From assembly GCA_017505525.1 (NCBI GenBank), contig JAFVPB010000041.1:1-34111 (forward strand): a stretch of DNA of 34,111 nucleotides, written 5' to 3'. This document shows, in pieces, positions 1 to 8,814 of the stretch (position 1 is its first letter; each line of letters opens with the position of its first letter). The translations under genes and the position numbers were made by a program. Below the pieces are notes generated by a model. That model did not search any database and had not been told where the DNA came from. It was given only the letters and a program-made list of their open reading frames with translations. Source of the DNA: Clostridia bacterium (lineage in GTDB: Bacteria > Bacillota > Clostridia > UMGS1883).

Positions 1-253
1 AGGGGATGTTTAAATTCTCCAGAACGCAAAAAGGCGAAAGTTATAAGAATTAAAAAGGTGTAAATAATGAATTCTTGTGATTTTGGATTGAAAAATCTCA
101 TTCTATTCAATTTTTCCTTTTTAATAAGCCTTTTTGCTACGAACAAACTTCGCCTCTCGCGGTATCCACATACCGCTTCGGATAACCTGAGAAAGCCTAT
201 ATTAGGCTTTCTCAGCTCAGTTTGTCCGTTCTGAAAAATTTCTCCTATCCCCT
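1..253 (-). repeat. Dispersed MITE-like element, copy 1 (reverse orientation)
   Basis: First of four related intergenic elements (others near 15521, 22543 and 27286). It starts AGGGGATG and ends ATCCCCT, so the two tips are inverted repeats; inside them lie CAGAACGCAAAAAGGC at the left and the complement of CAGAACGGACAAACTGAGC at the right. The core stem pairs AGTTTGTCC-type arms around a variable centre that contains CTGAGAAAGCC...GGCTTTCTCAG. No open reading frame of note lies inside. The left tip coincides with the window edge, so the true boundary cannot be confirmed. The 23-bp terminator palindrome follows three bases later. Confidence 0.75.
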
Positions 254-255
254 AT

Positions 256-305
256 AAAAGAGGATGTTTAAAAACAAAAGATTTTGTTTTTAAACATCCT
301 CTTTT
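256..305. terminator. Perfect 23-bp palindromic terminator
   Basis: Arms 256-278 and 283-305 are perfectly complementary around a four-base loop, with A-rich and T-rich outer ends, so it can act on both strands. The stem contains GAGGATGTTTAAAAAC, a word shared with the terminator at 12078 and with the dispersed-element tips. It probably ends a gene lying left of the window. Confidence 0.7.
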
Positions 306-424
306 GCTTGCTTCTGTTCAATACAATCTCTACCGTACAATCGTACGCCGACGAGCTTGTATTGAACAGATTTACCTTCCTTTTTCCCAGTCTGCCAGCG
401 TGCCGATAGGTTTATCGACACACT
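306..424 (+). other. Structured non-coding stretch, possible small RNA body
   Basis: A 13-bp perfect inverted repeat (314-326 with 357-369, CTGTTCAATACAA) encloses a second hairpin CGTAC-AATC-GTACG at 334-347. A third hairpin CGATA-GGTT-TATCG lies at 404-417, and a strong terminator follows at 425. This order of hairpins plus terminator resembles a short RNA gene or leader. I see no convincing promoter and no match to a riboswitch or T-box consensus, so the RNA reading is tentative. Confidence 0.3.
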
Positions 425-457
425 GAGGGGAGGGCATTAGTGCCCTCCCTTTTTTTA
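425..457 (+). terminator. Intrinsic terminator / REP-like palindrome
   Basis: GGGAGGGC and GCCCTCCC form a stem with loop ATTAGT-type bases, followed by seven T residues at 450-456. The AGGGGAGGG...GTGCCCTCCC wording is shared with the palindrome at 1895-1921, so this may be a third member of that short palindrome family acting as a terminator. Confidence 0.65.
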
Positions 458-490
458 TTTGTTGTATCATAGAAAATTTTGCTTTATTCT

Positions 491-517
491 GTAGGGGCTG
501 GCGTCTTCGACAGCCCG
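491..517 (+). repeat. 27-nt REP-like palindrome, copy A
   Basis: The unit begins GTAGGGGCTG and ends CAGCCCG, giving a GGGCTG/CAGCCC stem. It has the same length and the same GTAGGGG...CCCG ends as the inverted copy at 1895-1921. Two more small hairpins follow directly (TGCGG/CCGCA at 525-540 and GTTGAATTTTCAAC near 542-555). Confidence 0.5.
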
Positions 518-597
518 TTTTTAATGCGGAAAAAACCGCAGGTTGAATTTTCAACGAAAAAACAATTAAAAATAGAGGAAATTTGGGTAAAATTTCC

Positions 598-625
598 TTG
601 CAATTACGGAAAACAGTGGTATAAT
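598..625 (+). promoter_or_regulatory. Promoter of the glycolytic run
   Basis: TTGCAA at 598-603 and TATAAT at 620-625 are 16 bases apart, with an upstream TGG extended -10. It sits about 50 bases before the pgk start and after the hairpin cluster, so it is the natural promoter for pgk and the genes behind it. Confidence 0.65.
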
Positions 626-677
626 AAAATAGTATAGAAAAAATTTTATAAGGAAAAATATGTATGGGGTGAATATT

Positions 678-1865
678 ATGACAATGAATAAGAAAACAAT
701 CGAAGACATCGAAGTTAAAGGTAAAAGAGTGCTTGTACGTTGCGATTTTAACGTTCCGCTCGATGCCGACGGAAATATCACAGACGAAAACAGAATAGTT
801 GGTGCTATGCCCACTATCAAGTATCTTGCAGATAACGGTGCAAAGGTTATCCTCTGCTCTCATATGGGTAAGCCCAAGGGCGAGCCTAAGCCTGAATTCT
901 CACTTGCCCCCGTTGCAAAGAGACTCAGTGAAAAGCTTGGAAAAGATGTTGTGTTTGCTGCTGACGATAACGTTGTTGGCGAAAATGCTAAAAAGGCTGT
1001 AGGCGAAATGAACGATGGAGATATCGTTCTTCTTGAAAACACACGTTACAGAGCAGAAGAAACAAAGAATATTGATACATTTTCTAAGGAACTTGCTTCA
1101 CTTGCAGAAATTTTTGTAAACGATGCTTTCGGTACAGCTCACAGAGCTCACTGCTCAACAGTTGGCGTTACAGATTATCTTCCTGCAGTATGCGGCTACC
1201 TTATTCAAAAAGAAATTGCATTCCTTGGTAATGCAGTTAACAACCCTGTTCGTCCCCTTGTTGCAATTCTTGGCGGAAGCAAGGTTTCAAGCAAAATCAG
1301 TGTAATAGAAAATCTCCTCGACAAGGTCGACACACTTATTATCGGCGGAGGTATGGCATATACATTTATGAAGGCAAAGGGCTATGAAGTAGGTAACTCT
1401 CTTTTAGAGGCAGATTATATCGACTATGCAAAGGAAATGATGGCAAAAGCAGGCGATAAACTTCTTTTACCTATCGATACAGTTGTTGCAAAAGAGTTCT
1501 CTAACGATGCAGAAAGCAAAATCGTCCCCGAGGGCGGAATCGAAGAAGGTTGGGAAGGTCTCGATATCGGACCTGAATCAATCAAGCTTTTCTCAGATGC
1601 AGTTAAAAACGCTAAAACAGTTGTATGGAACGGACCTATGGGCGTATTTGAAATGCCTTCATTCGCAAAGGGTACAAATGCAATAGCAAAGGCTCTTTCA
1701 GAAATCGATGCTACAACAGTTATCGGCGGTGGCGACAGTGTTGCTGCAGTTAACCAGGCAGGCCTTGGCGACAAGATGTCTCACATTTCAACAGGCGGTG
1801 GCGCAAGCCTTGAATTCCTTGAAGGAAAAGACCTTCCGGGTATAGTGGCACTTTTAGATAAATAA
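678..1865 (+). CDS. pgk: Phosphoglycerate kinase
   Basis: Cytosolic glycolytic enzyme that transfers the acyl phosphate of 1,3-bisphosphoglycerate to ADP. The 395-residue product has the family's usual length. Motifs run in the right order: RCDFNVP at residues 21-27 for 3-phosphoglycerate binding, the GGSKVSSKI loop, NGPMGVFE, and GGGDSVAA for nucleotide phosphate binding. Start 678 is chosen because GGGGTG at 666-671 sits six bases upstream and homologues begin NKKTIEDI; an in-frame ATG at 660 would add six residues and 684 would remove two. It is followed by tpiA and gpmI, a normal clostridial glycolytic order, although gapA is not present just upstream within the window. Confidence 0.97.
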   Translation: MTMNKKTIEDIEVKGKRVLVRCDFNVPLDADGNITDENRIVGAMPTIKYLADNGAKVILCSHMGKPKGEPKPEFSLAPVAKRLSEKLGKDVVFAADDNVVGENAKKAVGEMNDGDIVLLENTRYRAEETKNIDTFSKELASLAEIFVNDAFGTAHRAHCSTVGVTDYLPAVCGYLIQKEIAFLGNAVNNPVRPLVAILGGSKVSSKISVIENLLDKVDTLIIGGGMAYTFMKAKGYEVGNSLLEADYIDYAKEMMAKAGDKLLLPIDTVVAKEFSNDAESKIVPEGGIEEGWEGLDIGPESIKLFSDAVKNAKTVVWNGPMGVFEMPSFAKGTNAIAKALSEIDATTVIGGGDSVAAVNQAGLGDKMSHISTGGGASLEFLEGKDLPGIVALLDK

Positions 1866-1866
1866 T

Positions 1867-1990
1867 AAACGGGATGTTAAAAATGCCCGTTTGTCGGGAG
1901 GGCACAGAGACCCTCCCCTACAAGCACTGCTCACTGCGGTAGTCCTTGTAAGGAGTTAAAATCGAGGTACACGCCCTCGGTTTTAACGGA
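1867..1990 (+). other. Hairpin-rich spacer between pgk and tpiA (contains REP-like copy B)
   Basis: Four consecutive palindromes fill this spacer: CGGG/CCCG (about 1870-1889), the 27-nt REP-like unit at 1895-1921 (reverse copy of the one at 491-517), ACAAG/CTTGT (about 1920-1951), and GTTAAAATCGAGG pairing with CCTCGGTTTTAAC (about 1955-1988). None has a good T-tract, so read-through into tpiA is expected. They may instead stabilise or process the transcript. Confidence 0.5.
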
Positions 1991-2037
1991 ATTTATGTTA
2001 AGGAAAATTCATGTTTACGAAAGGAATTGAATATACA

Positions 2038-2784
2038 ATGAGAAAAATTCTTGCAGCAGGCAACTGGAAGATGAACAACACTCCTTCCCAAGCCGTAGCT
2101 ATGATTAACGAACTTAAAGATAAGGTAAAGGATTGCAAAAACGAAGTTCTTCTTTGCCCCACATTTGTTTGCCTTGATGCAGCAGTTAAAGCAGCAGAGG
2201 GCACAAATATTCAGATTGGTGCACAGAATCTTCACTTTGAAGATAAGGGCGCATTCACAGGCGAAATCAGTGCACAAATGCTTAAGGAAATCGGCGTAAG
2301 CCACGTTATTATCGGCCACAGCGAACGCAGAGAATACTTTGCAGAAACCGACGATACAGTAAATGCAAAGGTTATTCAGGCTCTTAAATACGGCCTTGTT
2401 CCCGTTCTTTGCTGCGGTGAGTCTTTAAAGCAGCGTGAAGATGGAATCACTTTCGATTTTATCCGCAGCCAGATAAAGATTGCATTCCGCGGTATCAGCA
2501 AGGAAGATGCAGTTAAAATCGTTGTTGCATACGAGCCTATCTGGGCTATCGGCACAGGTAAGGTTGCAACAAGCGAGCAGGCTAACGAGGTTTGCCACGA
2601 TATTCGTGAGTGCCTTAAGGGTATCTACGATGCTGAAACTGCAGAAAATATCCGCATTCTCTATGGCGGAAGCGTAAATAAGGATTGTGCCCAGGAGCTT
2701 TTTGCAATGTCAGATATTGATGGCGGACTTGTAGGCGGTGCAAGCCTCAAGAGTGAAGATTTTTCAATAATCTGTAACGCTTAA
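2038..2784 (+). CDS. tpiA: Triose-phosphate isomerase
   Basis: Interconverts dihydroxyacetone phosphate and glyceraldehyde 3-phosphate in glycolysis. The 248-residue TIM barrel carries all catalytic residues: Lys11 in AGNWKMN, His94 in [10 protein letters not shown], Glu166 in [13 protein letters not shown], and the phosphate-binding GGSV and GGLVGGASL turns. The start is uncertain. ATG 2038 gives the family-typical [13 protein letters not shown], but its best ribosome site (AAAGGA, 2020-2025) is 12 bases away. ATG 2011 has AAGGA six bases upstream and would add nine residues (MFTKGIEYT). It lies between pgk and gpmI, with a terminator-like hairpin after it. Confidence 0.96.
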   Translation: MRKILAAGNWKMNNTPSQAVAMINELKDKVKDCKNEVLLCPTFVCLDAAVKAAEGTNIQIGAQNLHFEDKGAFTGEISAQMLKEIGVSHVIIGHSERREYFAETDDTVNAKVIQALKYGLVPVLCCGESLKQREDGITFDFIRSQIKIAFRGISKEDAVKIVVAYEPIWAIGTGKVATSEQANEVCHDIRECLKGIYDAETAENIRILYGGSVNKDCAQELFAMSDIDGGLVGGASLKSEDFSIICNA

Positions 2785-2793
2785 ATATTAAAG

Positions 2794-2831
2794 AAAAAAG
2801 TCCGCAATACTATGGTATTACGGACTTTTTT
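2794..2831 (+). terminator. Terminator-like hairpin between tpiA and gpmI
   Basis: AAAAAGTCCG-type and CGGACTTTTTT-type arms form a long stem with one C/A mismatch around a TATG loop and end in six T residues. Because gpmI starts 18 bases later with no clear promoter of its own, it may be a partial attenuator within the glycolytic run rather than a full stop. Confidence 0.65.
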
Positions 2832-2848
2832 GAGAAAGGAAAGAAATT

Positions 2849-4369
2849 ATGAATAAAAAGCTTACAATGCTTATGATACTCGATGGCTACGGCTATAACG
2901 ATAAAACAGAGGGAAACGCCGTGTATTCAGCAAAAACTCCTGTTATGGACGAGCTTCTCAGCAAATACCCAAACACACTTATTGAAGCAAGCGGTATGAA
3001 CGTTGGTCTTCCCGATGGTCAGATGGGCAACAGCGAAGTCGGCCACACAAATATTGGTGCAGGCAGAATCGTTTATCAGGAGCTTACAAGAATTACAAAA
3101 TCAATAACAGATGGAGATTTCTTTACAAACGAGGCTCTTTTAAAGGCTATCGCTAACTGTAAGGAACATGGCAGTGCACTCCATCTTTTCGGCCTTTTAT
3201 CTGATGGCGGTGTTCACAGCCATATCAACCATCTTTTTGCTCTTATCGAGCTTGCAAAGAAAAACGGCCTTACAAAAGTTTTTGTTCACGGCTTTATGGA
3301 CGGACGTGATGTTTCGCCCACAAGCGGAATAGAATTTGTTAAGGCACTTGAAGAAAAAATGAAGGAAATCGGCGTTGGTAAAATCGGTGTTCTTTCAGGA
3401 AGATACTATGCTATGGACCGCGACAACCGTTGGGAAAGAGTGGAAAAGGCTTATGCTGCACTCTGCTACGGCGAGGGCGAAATGGAAGATAGCGCAGTTG
3501 AAGCTATGCAGAAATCATACGATAACGGTATTACCGATGAATTTATCGTTCCCACAGTGATTTCAAAAGACGCAAAAATCAGCGCTAACGACAGTGTTGT
3601 TTGCTTTAACTTCCGCCCCGACAGAGCGCGTGAAATAACACGCACATTTGTAGATGCAGATTTTGAAGGTTTTGAACGTAAAAACGGAATGTTCCCTGTT
3701 TACTACGTTTGTATGACACAGTACGACGAGAAAATGCCAAACGTTGACGTGGCATTCCGCCCCGAAAAGCTTACAAATACTTTTGGTGAATATATTGCAT
3801 CAAAGGGACTTAACCAGCTTAGAATTGCTGAAACGGAGAAATATGCTCACGTTACATTCTTCTTTAACGGCGGTGTGGAAGCACCATATGAAAATGAAGA
3901 TCGCGCGCTTATTCCTTCTCCCAAGGTTGCAACATACGACCTTCAGCCTGAAATGAGTGCATATCAGGTTACGGATGAAGTGATAAAAAGAATTGAAAGC
4001 GGAAAGTACGACGTTATAATTCTTAACTTTGCAAACTGCGACATGGTTGGCCACACGGGCGTTTTCAACTGTGCAGTAAAAGCAGTTGAAGCAGTAGACG
4101 AATGCGTTGGAAGAGTTGTTGAAGCAGTAAGAAAGCACGATGGCGTTGTATGTATCACTGCTGACCACGGAAATGCAGACCAGATGGTTGATCCTGAAAC
4201 AAAGGATGTATTCACGGCTCACACAACAAACCCTGTTCCGTTCATTGTTGTGGGTAAGGACTGCACACTTCGTGAAACAGGTCGCTTAGCTGATATTGCA
4301 CCCACTCTTCTTAAGATAATGGATATTGAAAAGCCGGCTCAGATGTCGGGAGAAAGTCTTATAAAATAA
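2849..4369 (+). CDS. gpmI: 2,3-bisphosphoglycerate-independent phosphoglycerate mutase
   Basis: Manganese-dependent mutase that converts 3-phosphoglycerate to 2-phosphoglycerate without the bisphosphate cofactor. The 506-residue length is standard. Visible signatures: LDGYGY with metal ligand Asp12, DGQMGNSEVGHTNIGAGR with nucleophile Ser62, SDGGVHSH, HGFMDGRDVSP, GRYYAMDRDNRW, NFRPDRARE, NFANCDMVGHTG and TADHGNADQM. AAAGGA lies about eight bases before ATG 2849. It follows tpiA and precedes murI by 13 bases, so it probably shares a transcript with both. Confidence 0.97.
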   Translation: MNKKLTMLMILDGYGYNDKTEGNAVYSAKTPVMDELLSKYPNTLIEASGMNVGLPDGQMGNSEVGHTNIGAGRIVYQELTRITKSITDGDFFTNEALLKAIANCKEHGSALHLFGLLSDGGVHSHINHLFALIELAKKNGLTKVFVHGFMDGRDVSPTSGIEFVKALEEKMKEIGVGKIGVLSGRYYAMDRDNRWERVEKAYAALCYGEGEMEDSAVEAMQKSYDNGITDEFIVPTVISKDAKISANDSVVCFNFRPDRAREITRTFVDADFEGFERKNGMFPVYYVCMTQYDEKMPNVDVAFRPEKLTNTFGEYIASKGLNQLRIAETEKYAHVTFFFNGGVEAPYENEDRALIPSPKVATYDLQPEMSAYQVTDEVIKRIESGKYDVIILNFANCDMVGHTGVFNCAVKAVEAVDECVGRVVEAVRKHDGVVCITADHGNADQMVDPETKDVFTAHTTNPVPFIVVGKDCTLRETGRLADIAPTLLKIMDIEKPAQMSGESLIK

Positions 4370-4382
4370 AGGACGGTGCTTT

Positions 4383-5189
4383 ATGGATAATCGCCCTATA
4401 GGTGTTTTCGACAGCGGACTTGGAGGGCTTACCACTGTGAGGCAGATAATAGAGGCAATGCCCGGTGAGGATATAATATATTTTGGCGACACGGGAAGAG
4501 TTCCCTATGGTAACAGAAGCTGTGAAACCATAATCCGCTACACGAAGGATGATATAGATTTCCTTTTAAAACACAATATAAAAATAATAATAGCTGCGTG
4601 CGGTACTGCAAGCAGTGTCGCACTGCCACAGTTATATGATAAATACGATATAAAAATAATAGGAGTGCTTGAGCCTGCCTGCGAGGAAGCCGTAAGAGTA
4701 ACAAAAAACGGGCGTATTGGCGTGATTGGTACAACGGGAACGATAAAGAGCGGTAAATATACCGAGCTTATTAAAAATATCAATCCCAAGCTAACGGTTG
4801 TTTCAAACGATTGTCCGATGTTTGTTCCGCTTGTTGAAAACGGCTATGCCGAAAGCGAGGCGGCGCGTCTTATTGCCATGGATTACCTTAAGCCCCTCAA
4901 GGAGGAAAATGTGGATACAATTATCTTAGGATGCACACATTACCCCTTGCTTGAAAAGGTGATTTCCGATATAATGGGAAAAGAGGTTAATCTTATAAGC
5001 CCGGGTGCTTTAGCTGCTAAAAAGGCACAAAGCTATCTTAAGGAAAACAATCTTCTTGCAGAAAAGTGCTCCGGCGGAAAAAGTGAGTTTTATGTATCGG
5101 ATTCTGTGGAGAGCTTTCAGGGCCTGGCAAGCACATTTTTGGGCCGCACCATAGAAGGTCATATTCACAGGGCGGAGGTGCTTTTATAG
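4383..5189 (+). CDS. murI: Glutamate racemase
   Basis: Makes D-glutamate from L-glutamate for peptidoglycan precursor synthesis in the cytosol. The 268 residues include FDSGLGGL (Asp10, Ser11), YFGDTGRVPYG, the first catalytic cysteine Cys73 in AACGTASS and the second, Cys184, in LGCTHYPLL, the two-base mechanism of the Asp/Glu racemase family. AAGGACGG precedes ATG 4383. Its stop codon overlaps the start of the next gene by one base, so the two are translationally coupled. It links the glycolytic run to cell-wall synthesis. Confidence 0.96.
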   Translation: MDNRPIGVFDSGLGGLTTVRQIIEAMPGEDIIYFGDTGRVPYGNRSCETIIRYTKDDIDFLLKHNIKIIIAACGTASSVALPQLYDKYDIKIIGVLEPACEEAVRVTKNGRIGVIGTTGTIKSGKYTELIKNINPKLTVVSNDCPMFVPLVENGYAESEAARLIAMDYLKPLKEENVDTIILGCTHYPLLEKVISDIMGKEVNLISPGALAAKKAQSYLKENNLLAEKCSGGKSEFYVSDSVESFQGLASTFLGRTIEGHIHRAEVLL

Positions 5190-5608
5190 TGAAAAAAGAT
5201 GTTTATATCTCGATAAAGGGCCTTCAGGAGCTCGACGGAGAAAAAGATAATATAGAAATTACAACCGAGGGCCGTTTTTACAATAAAGACGGCAAATACT
5301 ACATAAGTTATAACGAGGGCGAGCTTTCAGGACTTGAGAAATGCAGTACAACCCTTAAGATTTCGCCCGATGGTATTGTAACTATGATGCGCCGCGGTCA
5401 GACAAATACGCATCTTGTTTTTGAAAAGGGAAGATGCCACACAGGGCATTATGAAACTCCCTACGGAGATTTCACAATAAGCGTAACGGCAAGGAAAATG
5501 AATGTTGATATTGACGATAACGGCGGAAATATTGATATAGATTACGTTTTGAATATTAATAACATTGCACAGACTAACAACGGAATTTCACTTAAAGTTC
5601 ATGGTTAA
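5189..5608 (+). CDS. DUF1934 (YwiB-like) beta-barrel protein
   Basis: 139 residues beginning at GTG 5189, one base inside the murI stop codon. The pattern (KKDVYISIKG start, alternating beta strands, MMRRGQTNTHLVFEKG in the middle, PYGDF and a closing strand near LNINN) matches the DUF1934/YwiB family, small calycin-like barrels of unknown role often placed beside argS in Firmicutes. No signal peptide or membrane segment is visible. Function is not known; the coupling to murI and the argS neighbour are the only clues. Confidence 0.85.
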   Translation: MKKDVYISIKGLQELDGEKDNIEITTEGRFYNKDGKYYISYNEGELSGLEKCSTTLKISPDGIVTMMRRGQTNTHLVFEKGRCHTGHYETPYGDFTISVTARKMNVDIDDNGGNIDIDYVLNINNIAQTNNGISLKVHG

Positions 5609-5652
5609 GATGCCAAACTTTAAAAATTACTGATGAAAGGATGAATAATCCA

Positions 5653-7332
5653 GTGGCAAACACACTTGAAGCTAAAAAAAATCAAATATATGAAACCGTA
5701 AAAAATGCGGCACAAAAGGCATATCCCGAAATGGAAATCCCCACATTTACAATTGAGGCGCCGCGCGATAAAGGGCACGGAGATTATGCCGTGAATATTG
5801 CTATGCTTCTTGCAAAGGCGGCAAAAAGTGCTCCCCGAATGATAGCAGAAAAAATTGTGGCTGAGTTAAACGGAGCCGATTTCGGTGCTGAAAAAATCGA
5901 GGTTGCAGGCCCCGGCTTCATAAATTTTTATCTTGATAAAAGCTATCTCTATAACACTCTTCTGGAAATTGAACAGGAGGGAGAAAACTACGGTCATATC
6001 GATATTGCAAACGGAAAGAGCGTGGTTGTTGAATTTGTAAGCGCAAACCCCACAGGTCCTATGCATATGGGTAATGCACGTGGCGGTGCGCTTGGCGATA
6101 CTTTGGGAAATGTGCTTAAAGCGGCAGGATGGAATGTTACAAAGGAATTCTATATCAACGATGCAGGTGCACAGATTGATAAATTCGGCAGAAGCCTCGA
6201 TGCAAGATATATTCAGCTTATAAAGGGCGAGGATGCCATAGAATTTCCCGAAGACGGATATCAGGGCGACGATATAAAGGTGCATGCTGCAAACTACAGA
6301 GCGAAATTTGGCGATGCCCTGCTTGAAAAAAGCGAAGAAGAGAGAAAGAAAGAGCTTGTAGCTTATGCCCTTCCTCTTAATATAGCGGCTCTTAAAGAAA
6401 CTCTTGATGAATACAGAATTAATTATGATGTGTGGTTCAGCGAAAGCACCCTTCATAACGACGGAAGCGTTAAAGAAACGCTCGAGCTTCTTAAAAAGAG
6501 CAATATCACATATGAAAAAGACGGTGCGCTATGGATAAAATCCACAGAATTCGGTGCGGAAAAAGATGATGTGCTTGTTCGTGCAAACGGTATTCCCACA
6601 TACTTTGCTGCAGACATAGCATACCACAGAAACAAGCTTGAAGACCGCGGATTTGACTTAGCTATCAACATCTGGGGTGCAGATCACCATGGACATATTG
6701 CCCGAATGAAAGGCGCCATGGAAGCAGTTGGAATCAGTGGAGACAAGCTTGATGTACTTGTGATTCAGCTTGTAAGGCTTATGCGTAACGGCGAGGTTGC
6801 ACGTATGAGTAAGCGTACAGGTAAGATGATAACACTTGCTGATTTAATTGAAGAAATCGGAGTTGATGCAGCAAGATATTTCTTTAATATGAGAGCAGCT
6901 GGAAGCCATATGGACTTTGACTTAGACCTTGCAGTGAGCCAGTCGAACGAAAACCCTGTTTTCTATGTGCAGTATGCTCATGCAAGAATTTGTTCGATTA
7001 TTCGTATTCTTAAGGAAAGCGGAGTAGATATTCTTCCTTTTGATAAAACGGATTGCTCTTTACTTAAAAAAGAAGAAGAAATCGAACTTCTTACAAAGCT
7101 CAGCCAGCTTCCGCTTGAAATAAAGGCAGCGGCAGAGTCTTTCGACCCGAGCAATCTCACACACTATCTTATAGATGTGGCGGCACATTTCCATTCATTC
7201 TACAATGCTTGCCGCGTGCGTGATGAAGAGCCAAACCTTATGCAGGCAAGGTTGAAACTTATCGAAAGCACAAGAGTGGTTATTAAAAATGTGCTTGATA
7301 TTCTGGGCGTTTCAGCACCTGAAAAAATGTAA
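5653..7332 (+). CDS. argS: Arginyl-tRNA synthetase
   Basis: Class I synthetase that charges tRNA-Arg with arginine. About 559 residues, in family range. It has an N-terminal additional domain (to about residue 95), the HIGH-type sequence HMGN inside SANPTGPMHMGNARGG, the KMSKS equivalent ARMSKRTGKMITL, and a C-terminal DALR anticodon-binding domain starting at ENPVFYVQYAHARI. GTG 5653 is preferred because the ribosome site AAAGG (5636-5640) directly touches the in-frame ATG 5641, leaving no spacing; if 5641 is used, four residues are added. The gene follows the DUF1934 gene by about 45 bases. Confidence 0.95.
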   Translation: MANTLEAKKNQIYETVKNAAQKAYPEMEIPTFTIEAPRDKGHGDYAVNIAMLLAKAAKSAPRMIAEKIVAELNGADFGAEKIEVAGPGFINFYLDKSYLYNTLLEIEQEGENYGHIDIANGKSVVVEFVSANPTGPMHMGNARGGALGDTLGNVLKAAGWNVTKEFYINDAGAQIDKFGRSLDARYIQLIKGEDAIEFPEDGYQGDDIKVHAANYRAKFGDALLEKSEEERKKELVAYALPLNIAALKETLDEYRINYDVWFSESTLHNDGSVKETLELLKKSNITYEKDGALWIKSTEFGAEKDDVLVRANGIPTYFAADIAYHRNKLEDRGFDLAINIWGADHHGHIARMKGAMEAVGISGDKLDVLVIQLVRLMRNGEVARMSKRTGKMITLADLIEEIGVDAARYFFNMRAAGSHMDFDLDLAVSQSNENPVFYVQYAHARICSIIRILKESGVDILPFDKTDCSLLKKEEEIELLTKLSQLPLEIKAAAESFDPSNLTHYLIDVAAHFHSFYNACRVRDEEPNLMQARLKLIESTRVVIKNVLDILGVSAPEKM

Positions 7333-7356
7333 TGATAAATTAAAGGGGGATTAAAT

Positions 7357-8814
7357 ATGAAAAAAAGAATATTGGCAACTCTACTTGCAGCGATGCTTGT
7401 TTTTTCCTCCTTTGGATTGGCTTTTGCTGAGGAAAATGAGGAAATTGTAAACAAGTATTCCAACAGCATGCTTAAAAGGCTGGTTAACATATATGCTCAT
7501 CATATTGCCGATAATTATTATTACGGCATCGATGACGACGAGCTTTTATTCAGCATTATCTGCGACACTATTGATAATGGAGGATTCGACCTGAATCGTT
7601 CAATTGAAGCAATGATTAATGCTCTGCCCGACGAGCATGCGCAGTTTTATTCTCCTGAGGAATATCGCGAACTTACAGAGGATATCGGCGGAGAATTTGC
7701 AGGAATAGGTGTTACAATAACTCAGGACCATAATGGTATTGTGGTGGTTTCACTTATCGATGGGGCACCCGCAATGCGTGCAGGAATAAAACCACGCGAT
7801 TATATAATCGCAGTAAACGGTACCTCAACCGTAGGGATGACATCTTCAGAGGTGCGTTCTCTTGTTACAGGTCCTATCGGAACATCTGTTAAAATATCTG
7901 TTTTGCGTGGCAGCGAGACTATTGAGGTGGAATGTGTGCGTGAAAAAATTGAAGTACAGCACACTGAAAAAAGAATGGTAACAGACGATGTTGCTTATAT
8001 AAGGTTAGACCAGTTTTCTAAAAATTCTCCAACGGAAATAAAGGATTACGTTTCAGAAATTCAGAGCAAGGGAATTAAAAATCTTATTCTTGACTTGAGA
8101 AACAACCCCGGTGGTGATCTGGAAGCGGCAAAGCAAATAGCAGAAATATTTATAAGTGCAGGTACAATAGCTGAATTAAGATATAAAAATTCAGAAGAAA
8201 ATCAGTTTGTTAAATCATCAAACTACAATGCTCCGAAAATTAAAGTTGCGCTTTTGGTTAACGAATACAGTGCCTCTGCAAGTGAATTTATAGCTATGGC
8301 AATGCAGTCAAGAGGTGCGGCGAAAATCTTCGGAACAAAAACCTATGGAAAAGGCAGTATGCAAGCCGTATACAAGCTTCCAACGGGAGCGGGAATGAAG
8401 TTTACCGTGGGAGAATTCTACAGCGTTAAAGGTGAAAGAATAAACACAATCGGTGTAACGCCCGATGTTGTGATAGAAAACACTGCAGTTGCTGTTAATG
8501 AAGATGAATTTGAAAAAATCGATCTCGACAATCTTGAAGAAGCAGGAAAAGACGGAAAGATGACACTTGCTCTTGAACAACGACTTGAAGCCTTAGGTGC
8601 TTTCTACAGAGAACCTGATGAGATTTTTGATGAATTTACTGTTGAGGCAGTAAAAAAGCTTCAGAGAGCACTTGGATACGAGGAGACAGGAATCCCTGCA
8701 TTTTATGAGTATCTTTATATTAAAGATTTATCGTATGAGTTTGAAAAGGTTGTAGATCTTCAGCTTGAAGAAGCAGTAAAATATTTAAATAATCGGTGGT
8801 ATTATGCAAAATAA
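7357..8814 (+). CDS. S41-family carboxy-terminal processing protease (CtpA-like), exported
   Basis: Membrane-associated or secreted serine protease of the tail-specific/CtpA type. Residues 1-25 are a clean signal peptide ending AFA. A PDZ domain covers roughly residues 110-190 (GEFAGIGVTITQ to KISVLRG), followed by the S41 catalytic core with the Ser-rich nucleophile motif EYSASASEF (Ser305/307/309) and catalytic Lys332 in TKTYGKGSMQ. A C-terminal segment around VEAVKKLQRALGYEETG resembles a short peptidoglycan-binding helix bundle. AAAGGGGG precedes ATG 7357. It overlaps the next gene, an AraC-type regulator, by 11 bases, so the two are one unit. Confidence 0.92.
   Translation: MKKRILATLLAAMLVFSSFGLAFAEENEEIVNKYSNSMLKRLVNIYAHHIADNYYYGIDDDELLFSIICDTIDNGGFDLNRSIEAMINALPDEHAQFYSPEEYRELTEDIGGEFAGIGVTITQDHNGIVVVSLIDGAPAMRAGIKPRDYIIAVNGTSTVGMTSSEVRSLVTGPIGTSVKISVLRGSETIEVECVREKIEVQHTEKRMVTDDVAYIRLDQFSKNSPTEIKDYVSEIQSKGIKNLILDLRNNPGGDLEAAKQIAEIFISAGTIAELRYKNSEENQFVKSSNYNAPKIKVALLVNEYSASASEFIAMAMQSRGAAKIFGTKTYGKGSMQAVYKLPTGAGMKFTVGEFYSVKGERINTIGVTPDVVIENTAVAVNEDEFEKIDLDNLEEAGKDGKMTLALEQRLEALGAFYREPDEIFDEFTVEAVKKLQRALGYEETGIPAFYEYLYIKDLSYEFEKVVDLQLEEAVKYLNNRWYYAK

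Noticed and set aside
1-253. Integron attC site
   Set aside because: The bulged-hairpin shape is suggestive, but the arms lack the RYYYAAC and GTTRRRY core sites and no integrase or gene cassettes are visible.
306-457. T-box or riboswitch leader
   Set aside because: No T-box antitermination sequence and no aptamer consensus is seen, and another promoter separates it from pgk.
372-863. Leftward open frame of 163 codons overlapping the pgk start
   Set aside because: It crosses a terminator, the pgk promoter and the pgk coding start, has low-complexity aromatic composition and no ribosome site.
5866-6456. Leftward 196-codon frame inside argS
   Set aside because: It is antisense to a well-supported synthetase gene and its residues look like the shadow of that reading frame.
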